Part shown: positions 51,059-59,621 of the stretch, in pieces
Layout: each line of letters starts with the position of its first letter
Numbering within the stretch: position 1 is the first letter of the stretch
DNA from: Candidatus Sulfurimonas baltica
Lineage (GTDB): Bacteria > Campylobacterota > Campylobacteria > Campylobacterales > Sulfurimonadaceae
NCBI RefSeq assembly: GCF_015265455.1
Contig: NZ_CP054492.1
Span: forward strand, 2,294,001 to 2,358,000
Direction: 5' to 3'
Length of the DNA: 64,000 nucleotides
Notes under the pieces: generated by a model
The model's database searches: none
Seen by the model: the letters and a program-made list of their open reading frames with translations, nothing else
Told to the model about the DNA's origin: nothing
Position numbers and translations under genes: made by a program

Positions 51059-52567
51059 CTAGAAGAGGTAGTTTAATTCAAAACGGTACTCATTGTAAGA
51101 GTCTTTGTCAGTACTTCCTGAGATACGATCATCAGCACTAATTAAACCTATACGAAGTTTCGCTTCTAAACCAGTTGCAACTTTTTTAATAAAATCCATG
51201 TGTAAGATATTGCTATCTGCTTGAACTCCGCCAGCTTGTTTATCTTCATCAAAATTTTGTATTGCGTAGCGAGCCATTGCAGTAAACCCTGGAATCATGT
51301 TTGCTTTTCCAAAGTCATATTTAACTTCTGCAGCAGTAGTTTTAGTGTTTGCTCTCCAGTTATACTGAGCCATTGCACGAGTATATCCGCCAGTTGGAAA
51401 ACCTCTCCACGGAGCTACGATATCACCCTCATCAGCTACAGCTGAATAAGCAATTTGAAACTTTAATGGACCTTGGTTTAAAACCAAACGAGCCATAGTA
51501 AGTGAACTGTCTAAAGAGTCACCATCTTTGTAGCCACTAGCTGTAGCATTAGCTGCAGTTACTGTTCCACTTAAGCTTGCCCCACCAATTTCACCGGCAC
51601 CTTTATCCATTTGTTGCATGTGACGAATACCAGGAGTCAAAGAGAAGCCTCCAGGTAAATTTATTTTGTAGTTTATCTCACCAGTGATTGATGATATAAG
51701 ACCAGGAACTGAACCATAAGTCAAATCTAATTGAAGATTCTCAATTGACTTATTACGAATATCTGCAACTATTAATTCATTTTCAGCCTTACCTACAGCA
51801 TTTAATTTAATAAAAGTTAATCCTTTATGAACACCAGCATCATCATTATTTGCCCATTTATCTGCATTTGCTGTAGTGCCATTTGCTGTTCCAAATGCAA
51901 TTACATCATGGAAAGTAGTATGGTCACGAAGCTTTTGTGCTGTAAAATATGCTGCACGAATTGTTGTCTTTGGAATCTCTTTCATCTCAACACTGTAACC
52001 CTCAAAAGTGTTTGGTATCATTTTTGTGTCATTTGATTTTGTTAAAAACGACTCAAATATTTGACGACCAACTTTAAAAGTTGTTTTAGAGATGTCGTAC
52101 TGTAAGTAAGCCTGTCCTAAAACAGTCATTGACCAGTCACCATCAGCATCAACATTACGGCGGCTGAAAGTATCTTTACCAGCTTTTGTAGCTCCAACAT
52201 CAGCATTATCATCACGAAGAGCTGAAAAAGGGCTGTTAGCATAGTAAAGAGCAGCAGTAGCACTTACACCTGAGAGTGGTGCTGTTTTATAAATAATACT
52301 ACCCCCAAGACCAAATGCTTTATTATCTTTATTTGAAGCAGTATCTGCTGACTTCCAGTCCCATCTAAAAGCATTCATTCTTAAACGACCGTAGAATACA
52401 CCATTTGCAAATGCTTCTGTAATATTGTTAGCACTAGACGGTAGTGTGTTATACACCTCCATCATGTTACCTTTTAGTTGACGCTTTGGTTTTGCATCAT
52501 CTGCATTAGCTGAACTTGCTAGTAAACATGCTGCCGCTGCTATAGCACTTATTTTTAGTATTTTCAT
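51059..52567 (-). CDS. Outer membrane porin (OprD-like)
   Basis: A 502-residue protein with a signal peptide (about 1-22; ACLLASSANADD) and a beta-barrel pattern: alternating hydrophobic strands, Gly/Asn-rich turns and a terminal Phe (EYRFELNYLF). It resembles the OprD-type and Campylobacterota major porins. It begins 29 bp after soxB on the same strand and is therefore likely part of the sox transcript. It may provide the route for thiosulfate or other anions to reach the periplasm. Substrate selectivity is not readable from sequence. Confidence 0.75.
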   Translation of the reverse strand: MKILKISAIAAAACLLASSANADDAKPKRQLKGNMMEVYNTLPSSANNITEAFANGVFYGRLRMNAFRWDWKSADTASNKDNKAFGLGGSIIYKTAPLSGVSATAALYYANSPFSALRDDNADVGATKAGKDTFSRRNVDADGDWSMTVLGQAYLQYDISKTTFKVGRQIFESFLTKSNDTKMIPNTFEGYSVEMKEIPKTTIRAAYFTAQKLRDHTTFHDVIAFGTANGTTANADKWANNDDAGVHKGLTFIKLNAVGKAENELIVADIRNKSIENLQLDLTYGSVPGLISSITGEINYKINLPGGFSLTPGIRHMQQMDKGAGEIGGASLSGTVTAANATASGYKDGDSLDSSLTMARLVLNQGPLKFQIAYSAVADEGDIVAPWRGFPTGGYTRAMAQYNWRANTKTTAAEVKYDFGKANMIPGFTAMARYAIQNFDEDKQAGGVQADSNILHMDFIKKVATGLEAKLRIGLISADDRISGSTDKDSYNEYRFELNYLF

Positions 52568-52596
52568 TTTAATTCATTTTTTTTTCAAGTGGAAGC

Positions 52597-54360
52597 TTAT
52601 GAACAGCTTCTTGAACCCTCAACAGGGCAACCGCAATCGTAATCAACCAAAGTAACATTACCCTCGTTACTTACGTCAACAACTTTTTGTTTTTTAATAT
52701 AATCTCTTGTAACATCGTAAACTGCTCTGATTTTATCTTTTTGAAGATTTTCACCAGCATTTTGTAAATTCCCACCCCAAGAAGAGACAACATATGTCTT
52801 CTCTAAATCAATTGGTTTACCACCAACTGTAAGCTTAGAGATTCTCTCTCCAGCTTTGTTTGCTACGGCTATACTATATGTTATACCGCCTAAACGGCTC
52901 ATATCGCCACCTTGTTGGTAAAGTGGATTTGCATTGAAAACATTATCTGCAATATCTTCTAAAAGAGTAGCAATCCTTTTACCTTTTAGCTCAAATGTAT
53001 ACACATTCGGATATGTGATTCCACACATCTCATATACATTATCCATTAAAATATCATCACCTGCTAAAACAGTTGTTCCCCATCTATACCCAGGTGTAAA
53101 TGAGATATCACACTTCATCTCATCCATAATTGCATCATTTATCAACTGATCGAAAGTTGAGAAAAATGTATCTCTTTTATAAAGTGTATTTTTAGTTTTA
53201 CCTAACACTTCATTAAACTCTGAAGCAAATGGAGCATAAAGCTCATCTACCAACTTAACACCTTCTGGATCAGCCGGTATCATATTTGATGCGATTGGGA
53301 TAAGTTTATACTCATAATCAATAACTTTACCATCTTTAGCATCAACATCTAAACGTCCAATATACTTACCATGACTTCCGGCAATTACAATAACAGTTCC
53401 GTTAATTGTAATAGGCTTAGGAGAAGGGTCATGAGTATGTCCGCTTAAGATAAAGTCTATACCATGAACCTGACGTGCAACTTCTTGATCAACACTAAAT
53501 CCATCATGTGACAAAACAACAACACAATCAACTTTATGCTCTTTTCTAAGCTCATCAACATACCCTTGAAGTGTTTCAAGTCTAAGACCAAAACTCCACC
53601 CTTGTGTAAACTCTTTAGGGTTTGCAGTTGATGTAAATGGAAAAGATTGTCCAATAATACCAATCTTAGCTCCACCTTTTTCTTGAATCGTATATGGCTC
53701 AAATATCAACTCTTCATACTCATCCGAAAATGAATCGTCACCGACTATATTTTGCGAAATAAACTTAGCATCAAGCATCTCTATAAGCTCTTTAACACGC
53801 TCTTTTCCATAAGTAAACTCCCAGTGTCCAACCATTACATCAACACCTAAGTAGTTTTGCGCTTTTACAATAGCTTCACCCTTAGTTTTTAATGCAACGC
53901 CTGTACCTTGCCAAGTGTCTCCAGAGTCAAGAAAAAGAACATTTTCTGCTCCTCTCTCACCTCTGATATGTTCAAGAACAGTTTTTATATGAGCGATACC
54001 ACCCATTTTACCAAACTTTTTAGCCAGAGTGTCAAAGTCCATATGTGTATCAAAATATGCATCTAATGAACTAGGCTCTAAACCATAATGTTTAGCAAAA
54101 GCTTCTCCACATAAAAACCCCGGTGTCCCAACCAAATTTGGAGCAGAGATTAGAGTAGATGGCTCTCTCCAGTATAACGGCTTGATATGTGCATGTAAAT
54201 CACACATATGAAGCAGAGAAAAGTTACCTGTCGCCTTAAAATCATAAATATCTTTCAGCGATATTTGAGCTGGTGTTTTTACCGATGCACTTCCTGCAGT
54301 GGCAGCACCTAAACCAAATATTGCTGCGATATGCATAAAGTCTCTTCTAGAAATTTCCAT
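52597..54360 (-). CDS. soxB: Thiosulfohydrolase SoxB
   Basis: A 587-residue periplasmic di-manganese enzyme releasing sulfate from the SoxY-bound thiosulfonate. The twin-arginine signal is SRRDFMHIAAIFGLG. Metal and catalytic motifs are LLHMCDLHAHIKPLYW (about 49-64), FLDSGDTWQGTG (about 146), GHWEFTYGKERV (SoxB replaces Asn-His-Glu of 5'-nucleotidases with GHWEF), LSHDGF and LSGHTHDP. Downstream of the metallophosphatase core is the 5'-nucleotidase C-terminal domain. It lies 9 bp after soxA. Confidence 0.97.
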   Translation of the reverse strand: MEISRRDFMHIAAIFGLGAATAGSASVKTPAQISLKDIYDFKATGNFSLLHMCDLHAHIKPLYWREPSTLISAPNLVGTPGFLCGEAFAKHYGLEPSSLDAYFDTHMDFDTLAKKFGKMGGIAHIKTVLEHIRGERGAENVLFLDSGDTWQGTGVALKTKGEAIVKAQNYLGVDVMVGHWEFTYGKERVKELIEMLDAKFISQNIVGDDSFSDEYEELIFEPYTIQEKGGAKIGIIGQSFPFTSTANPKEFTQGWSFGLRLETLQGYVDELRKEHKVDCVVVLSHDGFSVDQEVARQVHGIDFILSGHTHDPSPKPITINGTVIVIAGSHGKYIGRLDVDAKDGKVIDYEYKLIPIASNMIPADPEGVKLVDELYAPFASEFNEVLGKTKNTLYKRDTFFSTFDQLINDAIMDEMKCDISFTPGYRWGTTVLAGDDILMDNVYEMCGITYPNVYTFELKGKRIATLLEDIADNVFNANPLYQQGGDMSRLGGITYSIAVANKAGERISKLTVGGKPIDLEKTYVVSSWGGNLQNAGENLQKDKIRAVYDVTRDYIKKQKVVDVSNEGNVTLVDYDCGCPVEGSRSCS

Positions 54361-54369
54361 TATAAATCC

Positions 54370-55134
54370 CTATCTTTTTAGTCCAGGTATAGCAATGGCT
54401 TTACCTTTTGCTTTATCTGTAATATACACTTCAAGTGCAACCATCTCAGGTGAACCGATTGGAATAACAGCTAAAAGTGCATTTTTCATACACCCTTGAA
54501 AACGGCGCTGAAGTGTTCTTAAAGATGACTTAGTCATTCTGTATGCCGGCCAAGTACCGCCTGCATTTTGAGCACCTAAATCCGGAAGTGGCTGAGTTCT
54601 TAAAACAGAACCGATAACATCAGGACTATGGCAGCTTAGACATGAAAGACCTCTTCCACCTCTTTTAGTATCAAATGTTTTTTGACCTAAAGCGAATGCC
54701 TCTTTCATCTGCTTGTTTGCATTTACATCTATGTTTATCTCTTGATCATTTGCTAATGATTTTGTATATGCAAGCATATTAAACATATCTTTGCTTTTTA
54801 ACGCATAAGGTTTTTGTCCTGCATCAGACATCATAGCTTGAAGTACTTGGTCAAGACCAACAACCATATCAAATTTCTCTATATAACGTGGAAAGCCGGC
54901 TATATATTTTGGCAAATCATCTTCACTTACACCTAAATATTTAGCAAAGGCAACACTTCCGCCTATTTTCTCTAGTAGTTCGCCACCACTCTCAACCATA
55001 ATATCGGCTGGGTTGTTTTCCAACATTTCTGCATACATTGCACGGTCAGCATCACTCATAGCAAACTGTTCACCACCAAAAGAGAGTGATGATAAAAGCG
55101 CCACTGACAATACTATTTTAGTTGCTGTTTTCAT
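54370..55134 (-). CDS. soxA: Cytochrome SoxA, monohaem
   Basis: A 254-residue c-type cytochrome subunit with a signal peptide (about 1-20). It has a single haem motif CLSCH (165-169), so it is the monohaem form. Cys215 (RRFQGCMKN) is at the position of the persulfide Cys haem ligand where thiosulfate is joined to SoxY. With SoxX it forms the SoxAX complex that oxidatively conjugates thiosulfate to SoxY. It is 3 bp after soxZ and 9 bp before soxB. Confidence 0.95.
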   Translation of the reverse strand: MKTATKIVLSVALLSSLSFGGEQFAMSDADRAMYAEMLENNPADIMVESGGELLEKIGGSVAFAKYLGVSEDDLPKYIAGFPRYIEKFDMVVGLDQVLQAMMSDAGQKPYALKSKDMFNMLAYTKSLANDQEINIDVNANKQMKEAFALGQKTFDTKRGGRGLSCLSCHSPDVIGSVLRTQPLPDLGAQNAGGTWPAYRMTKSSLRTLQRRFQGCMKNALLAVIPIGSPEMVALEVYITDKAKGKAIAIPGLKR

Positions 55135-55137
55135 CGA

Positions 55138-55473
55138 TTATCCTTTTGGCTTTATCTTTGTACTTTTTTCATTCACTTCACCGCTGCTGTCTGTATAGGT
55201 TACTTTTAGCTCTCCACTTCCGTTAATCTTCATGTATGTTGTAAATACTGGATTTACAGAGAGTGTCTCCCATACTTTCATAGTTGTTATAACCTTCCCG
55301 TTATACTCAAACTTTACATCATTAATATATAGAGCAGGAATAACCTCTTTTGTTTTTTTGTCTTTACGTAATCCTGTTTCCATAGGATGCATAACCATAA
55401 AACTTACCTTAACAACTTCGCCATCTTTATATTTTTTTGGCTTAATCTTAATTAGTGCTTGACTTTTTCCCAT
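55138..55473 (-). CDS. soxZ: Sulfur carrier partner SoxZ
   Basis: A 111-residue immunoglobulin-like protein without a signal peptide, which is exported as a complex with the Tat substrate SoxY. Landmarks are VVKVSFMVMHPMETGLRKDKKTKEVIPALYINDVKFEYNGK, and SVNPVFTTYMKINGSGELKVTYTDSSGE. SoxYZ carries intermediates on the SoxY Cys. Unusually, it is 130 bp downstream of soxY rather than tightly coupled, with hairpins in between. Confidence 0.95.
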   Translation of the reverse strand: MGKSQALIKIKPKKYKDGEVVKVSFMVMHPMETGLRKDKKTKEVIPALYINDVKFEYNGKVITTMKVWETLSVNPVFTTYMKINGSGELKVTYTDSSGEVNEKSTKIKPKG

Positions 55474-55603
55474 TTTTTATCCTTTATTACTGTTTTAAAC
55501 GTCTATCTGAGTAAAAACCCAGTCTGACTATGCTAGCCGCTGCGGCGCTAAAGCTAACCTCTTTAGAGGTGGAGCAACCTTACATCTATCTACTGGTTTA
55601 AAA
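55474..55603 (-). promoter_or_regulatory. Hairpin-rich spacer between soxY and soxZ
   Basis: On the minus strand this 130-bp spacer reads ACCTCTAAAGAGGT (stem ACCTCT/AGAGGT), then TAGCTTTAGC, GCCGCAGCGGC, and CTGGGTTTTTACTCAG, each able to fold. TAGCTTTAG is shared with elements at 15.1, 22.5 and (partly) 12.9 kb. Such a gap between two genes whose products form an equimolar complex is unexpected and suggests RNA processing, or differential translation. Confidence 0.45.
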
Positions 55604-56074
55604 TCAACCACATCCACCGATAGTAACTTTTACACTTTGAGCAGCACTTAAAAAGGTTCCATCGCTTAACTCTACTAAAGCTGCAACTTCTTGAGTTTGA
55701 CCAAGTTTAATACGTGTTGCAAACATAGCCTTTCCGTTATCTGGAGTCAAAAACACATCAATACAGCGGGTATTGCCATTTTTTGTTGCAAAAATATGTA
55801 TAGCTTTTACATAGTCAGAATCTGTCATAGGACTATCAACTGTTACTGTCACAGGAACAACTGCTCCGTTCTCAGCAATTTCTGGAACCTTCAACTCAAC
55901 CTTTGAAGATACAACAACAGGTTTACCGCCTGTTACTACCTCAACTGCCTGCTGATATGAAAAATCATTCGGCCCTTTTGTTTTTTTAGCATCTGCTGCA
56001 AAACTTATAGCTGGAGCAACAGCAGTAACAGCTGCAACCGTACCTAGTTGTTTAAAAAAGTCTCTTCTTTGCAT
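55604..56074 (-). CDS. soxY: Sulfur carrier protein SoxY
   Basis: A 156-residue protein. The Tat signal is MQRRDFFKQLGTVAAV, with cleavage near residue 27. The core is a beta sandwich, and it ends VTIGGCG. The C-terminal Cys in the GGCG tail is the swinging-arm attachment site; the usual terminal motif is GGCGG, so one glycine is missing, which other members may share. It carries thiosulfate-derived sulfur between SoxAX, SoxB and SoxCD. It follows soxX by 15 bp. Confidence 0.95.
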   Translation of the reverse strand: MQRRDFFKQLGTVAAVTAVAPAISFAADAKKTKGPNDFSYQQAVEVVTGGKPVVVSSKVELKVPEIAENGAVVPVTVTVDSPMTDSDYVKAIHIFATKNGNTRCIDVFLTPDNGKAMFATRIKLGQTQEVAALVELSDGTFLSAAQSVKVTIGGCG

Positions 56075-56089
56075 TTTTATTTCCTTGTA

Positions 56090-56614
56090 TTATTTTGGAG
56101 ACACGATATATGAAGTAATATCACATATTTCTCTTTCGTTGAATAACTTAGTCGTTAAATTAACCGTCATGTGTGTTGTTGCATTATCAACTCTAGGGTC
56201 TGCAATCTTTTGATATACAAACTGGTTGTCTCTCACATTTGTTGCCATAAACATAGCGTTGTAGTTGCTTAAATCGGGACCGATATTTCCTGCACCTACA
56301 GCGTCTTCTATATTGTGACATGCTACACAGTTACCATACTGCTTATTGTTGCCTTTTTCATCTTTTTTACTTAGACCTGCAGGAGCATCCCCTTTAACTT
56401 TTCCACCATTTAGATTATGGAATATAAAAGCACCTCTAGCAATAGCATCTTTGTCGGTTGATATACATCCAGCAGGCATTGTGTAAACTGTTGCTGGCGC
56501 CAGTAGATCACTATCTATTATTTTACTTGCGTTTGGACTCTCTATTACACTACTGTAATCAGTAGCTAATAGTGAAGCTCCAACTAGTAATGACACCATA
56601 ATTGTTTTCTTCAT
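56090..56614 (-). CDS. soxX: Cytochrome SoxX
   Basis: A 174-residue c-type cytochrome with a signal peptide (about 1-18). The haem motif is CVACHN (96-100), preceded by NKQYGN, and the axial Met is about residue 149 (THMTVNLT). SoxX is the electron-transferring half of SoxAX. It is the first sox gene, with AAGGAG before the start, and lies 96 bp after the histidine kinase. A candidate -10 (TATACA or TTTACACT) is present in that gap. Confidence 0.94.
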   Translation of the reverse strand: MKKTIMVSLLVGASLLATDYSSVIESPNASKIIDSDLLAPATVYTMPAGCISTDKDAIARGAFIFHNLNGGKVKGDAPAGLSKKDEKGNNKQYGNCVACHNIEDAVGAGNIGPDLSNYNAMFMATNVRDNQFVYQKIADPRVDNATTHMTVNLTTKLFNEREICDITSYIVSPK

Positions 56615-56710
56615 TTGTCTTACTCCTTAGTTGTTTCAGTGGTAAGTTTAACTGCTAAGTGTAAAATTTGTATAAAATGTGGGAAGTTTTTAGAAAGAAT
56701 GTTACTTAAT

Positions 56711-57874
56711 TCAATTTAGTGTAACAATTGTTGTGGGAAACTTGTATGTAAAAGTGCTCCCTCTTTTGGGCATAGAGTCAATAGTAAGCTCAATACCAGC
56801 CTTGTCTATGATTGATTTGACAATATTCAAACCTATACCAAAGCCGCCAGTCTGGTTACTCTCACGATAGTAGCGGTTAAATATTTTATCCACATCCTCT
56901 ATACCGATGCCGTAATCTTTAAAAGATAAAAAGCAGATGCCATCTTGTACAAATAAATTTACCTCTATTGTACTTTTCTCATAAGAGTACTTGATTGCGT
57001 TTGAAATATTGTTATCAATCACCCTTTGAAACTGTTTTGTGTTCATATATAGAGAGATATTATTCTTAATATTACTGCTAAGCGTAATATTTTTCATTTG
57101 AGCAACTTCTAAGAAGTAATCTATTCGCTCTTGTAAAAACTCCGCCATGTTAATTGACTCTTTTTCAAAATCCAATCTGTCGTACTTAATAAGGTAGTCC
57201 ATGTCATTATAGATGTTAGACAGAACTTTAGCTGCGGCTTTCATTCTTTGCAGATATTTGTTTGGAGTATGCTTTCTGTTATAAAGGTCAATATTTACAT
57301 TTATTATAGACAAAGGGGTATTTATCTCATGAATAGAGTCTTTTATAAAATTGTCCAGTTTTTTATTTACCTGCTTAAAAGGTTTTGCAAAGCGATTTAA
57401 AAAAAGAAAGCTTAGAGCAAAAACCAATATTGCAATTGAGAGTAAAATAAACATAGACTTTTCATAAACTTCAAAATATGACAATCTGTTTTTTATAACT
57501 AAGTAATCGGCACCAAAATACTTTCCTGCCGGTAGTTTTGTTATAAGATATGCATCTTTATCATCTACATGGTACCCCTCTAGAAAATATTTTATTGGCT
57601 TTTCTATTAGAGAGAATATTGGTTTTTGCTGATAATCGTAAAGACCCGACTTAAATGTTTGAAATCTCGGATACTCAAAATATTCATCATCTTGAGTATG
57701 CTCTTGCATCATCTGCACAACAAGATATGATTGATTTTTCAAATGCAGTTCATTTTGTACGCCATACAAATTTTTCATATGAACAGTGTAAAAGAACAGT
57801 GGTGCTAAAAGAATTATTGTTATTAAGACAGTATAAATATATGCATACTTTAGTCCGTATCCGTCATCGTTCAA
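56711..57874 (-). CDS. Sensor histidine kinase of the sox-linked system
   Basis: A 387-residue membrane kinase: helices at about 11-32 and 141-159 bracket a periplasmic region of about 110 residues without a recognised sensor fold. The H-box is DSIHEINTPLSII (phospho-His182), then N-box NNISNAIKYSYEK, G1 KDYGIGIEDVDKIFNRYY and G2 GFGIGLNIVKSI. It overlaps the regulator gene by 11 bp. Its position directly upstream of soxX suggests it controls sulfur oxidation genes, which is inference. Confidence 0.88.
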   Translation of the reverse strand: MNDDGYGLKYAYIYTVLITIILLAPLFFYTVHMKNLYGVQNELHLKNQSYLVVQMMQEHTQDDEYFEYPRFQTFKSGLYDYQQKPIFSLIEKPIKYFLEGYHVDDKDAYLITKLPAGKYFGADYLVIKNRLSYFEVYEKSMFILLSIAILVFALSFLFLNRFAKPFKQVNKKLDNFIKDSIHEINTPLSIINVNIDLYNRKHTPNKYLQRMKAAAKVLSNIYNDMDYLIKYDRLDFEKESINMAEFLQERIDYFLEVAQMKNITLSSNIKNNISLYMNTKQFQRVIDNNISNAIKYSYEKSTIEVNLFVQDGICFLSFKDYGIGIEDVDKIFNRYYRESNQTGGFGIGLNIVKSIIDKAGIELTIDSMPKRGSTFTYKFPTTIVTLN

Positions 57875-58517
57875 TTATATACCCCAACCCTCTTCGATTT
57901 TGCACTATAGACTCTGGAAGTTTTTGCTTTAAGTTATTCACCTGCACTCTTATAGTTGCTGGTTCAACATACTCTCCCCATATTTCATCCTGAAACATCT
58001 GCATTGACACAACAGAGTTCTTATGTTTTATTAAAAGTTCTAAAATATCTTTTTCAGCTTTTCTAAGGACTACCTCTACTTCCTTACATGTAAGCTTCCC
58101 TTTTGTCATGTCATAAGAAATATCACTATTTAGAGCTACAACTTCACTATCATCAAGATAGTGGCTTGTGTATGCCTGCTTTATTCTAAGCTCTAACTCA
58201 AAAAGATCAAAAGGTTTACGAATATAATCACAGCAACCTCTTTTGTACCCCTCTTTTAAATCATTCATATCTATCATTGAGGTTAAAAAAATTGCAGGGG
58301 TTTTATGACCATCTTTTCGTATAGATTTTAAGAGCTCAAATCCATTCATAGTCGGTACATTAACATCTAAAAGCAGAATGTCATATGATTTAGAATAGAT
58401 AGCATCGTAAGCTTCTTGTCCGTCAGAGAAATCATCAACCTCATACTCTATATCTTCTAAAAACTCTTTAACACTTACTCTCAGCGAGTACTCATCTTCT
58501 AATAGTAAAATTCTCAT
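57864..58517 (-). CDS. OmpR-type response regulator of the sox-linked system
   Basis: A 217-residue regulator. The receiver domain (1-120) has the acidic pair in LLEDEYS, phospho-Asp51 in LLLDVNVPTMNG, and Lys near 102 (IRKPF). The C-terminal winged helix (about 130-217) has EKDILELLIKHKNSVVSMQMFQDEIWGEYVEPATIRVQVNNLKQKL and RGLGYIIE. It overlaps the sensor gene by 4 bp upstream and the kinase by 11 bp downstream. It likely binds the sox promoter; no site could be identified. Confidence 0.92.
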   Translation of the reverse strand: MRILLLEDEYSLRVSVKEFLEDIEYEVDDFSDGQEAYDAIYSKSYDILLLDVNVPTMNGFELLKSIRKDGHKTPAIFLTSMIDMNDLKEGYKRGCCDYIRKPFDLFELELRIKQAYTSHYLDDSEVVALNSDISYDMTKGKLTCKEVEVVLRKAEKDILELLIKHKNSVVSMQMFQDEIWGEYVEPATIRVQVNNLKQKLPESIVQNRRGLGYIIER

Positions 58518-59608
58518 CTTATTTTTCCATCAACTTTTTTAATGATTTTTTGTTCTAAAATTATTTGGATAAGCTCATCTTTAGAATATTTATCTAATCT
58601 CTCTTTAGCTATCTCCAAATACTTTCTCTTATCCTCTTTAGAAGTAATATCTTTAAGTGAGAGTAGTGATCTAATATCAATACTCTCACTTAAAACATTT
58701 CTATACTGGTGTTCTTTAGTGATATCATAGAGGTTATTTCTAGTCATATTGATAAGAAAAGAGACCTCGTCTTTTGGTTCTTTGAAATATTCCAAATACT
58801 TTTTGTCTAAAACAAAGAGAAATATACCTATTGACTCACCCTCTGCATTTTTCATATTTTCATAAAATATATATTTATCATCTTTAAGCAATATGCGGTT
58901 TGTTTTAAGTTTTTTAAAATCTATATTATTGAGCATTTTCATATTGTTGTGATTATAATTTCTATTTGAAATTATATACTTCTCTAAAGTGATGTTCTCC
59001 TGCATAAAAACAGATATATCAAAATACTTATCATCCATCAAAACATATAAGTCAATACCCATATTCTTAAAAAAACTAGTAATTGAATCAAAAAAACTAA
59101 TTATCTCTACAAATCCTAGAAGTATCTCATCTTTATATATAGGAACTGTTGTTTTTATACTCAACATCCTACCTACCTCTATGGAGGTGCGGGGAGTCTT
59201 ATGAGTTTGGAAATACTTAAGGTCTGTTCTATACTCTTCTAATGGCATACCTACATATGTATTGTCCCAACTTCTGGAAAATATATTATAATCTGCGGTA
59301 ATTATCTGCGTTCTAATTACAATATTTGTATTCTCTTTGATGCTATTCATAATGTCTGAGAGTATTTTATAACCTAAATCTTCATCATCATTTTCAAGAG
59401 CATTTATAAGACCTTCATTTTTGGACAAAGAGATGGCGATTTTTAAAGAGTTTATTTTTTCATTTTTAAGTTGAGATTCGAGTGTCAAAAGGGATTTGTC
59501 GAGAATGTAGTCAATTTTTTGCTCTTTAATCGTATCTCTGAAGTAGATAATCAGAAGTACTATAGCAATAATAATAAAAGTAAATATCGGTACTAGTTTT
59601 TTTAACAT
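58514..59608 (-). CDS. Membrane-anchored periplasmic cache-like sensor protein
   Basis: A 364-residue protein with one N-terminal membrane helix (about 5-24). The remainder is a likely cache (double PAS-like) ligand domain (about 40-275; LKIAISLSKNEGLINAL, LGFVEIISFF, YIFYENMKNAEGESIGIFLFVLD), followed by a helical tail. It contains no kinase, HAMP, methyl-accepting, or cyclase domain, so it cannot signal alone. Coupling with the regulator gene (4-bp overlap) and kinase suggests that it presents a ligand or redox signal to the kinase, a three-component system. Confidence 0.7.
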   Translation of the reverse strand: MLKKLVPIFTFIIIAIVLLIIYFRDTIKEQKIDYILDKSLLTLESQLKNEKINSLKIAISLSKNEGLINALENDDEDLGYKILSDIMNSIKENTNIVIRTQIITADYNIFSRSWDNTYVGMPLEEYRTDLKYFQTHKTPRTSIEVGRMLSIKTTVPIYKDEILLGFVEIISFFDSITSFFKNMGIDLYVLMDDKYFDISVFMQENITLEKYIISNRNYNHNNMKMLNNIDFKKLKTNRILLKDDKYIFYENMKNAEGESIGIFLFVLDKKYLEYFKEPKDEVSFLINMTRNNLYDITKEHQYRNVLSESIDIRSLLSLKDITSKEDKRKYLEIAKERLDKYSKDELIQIILEQKIIKKVDGKIR

Positions 59609-59621
59609 GTAAAAAAATTAT

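Noticed and set aside
51049-51074. Hairpin at the porin stop codon as a strong terminator
   Set aside because: The stem (AAAC-ACCTC / GAGGT-GTTT with mismatch) overlaps the end of the coding region but is followed on the minus strand by GAAAAATTT rather than a T tract. Read-through into the thioredoxin gene is possible.
57655-57993. 112-codon plus-strand open frame over kinase/regulator junction
   Set aside because: It is opposite well-supported two-component genes and has no homology features.
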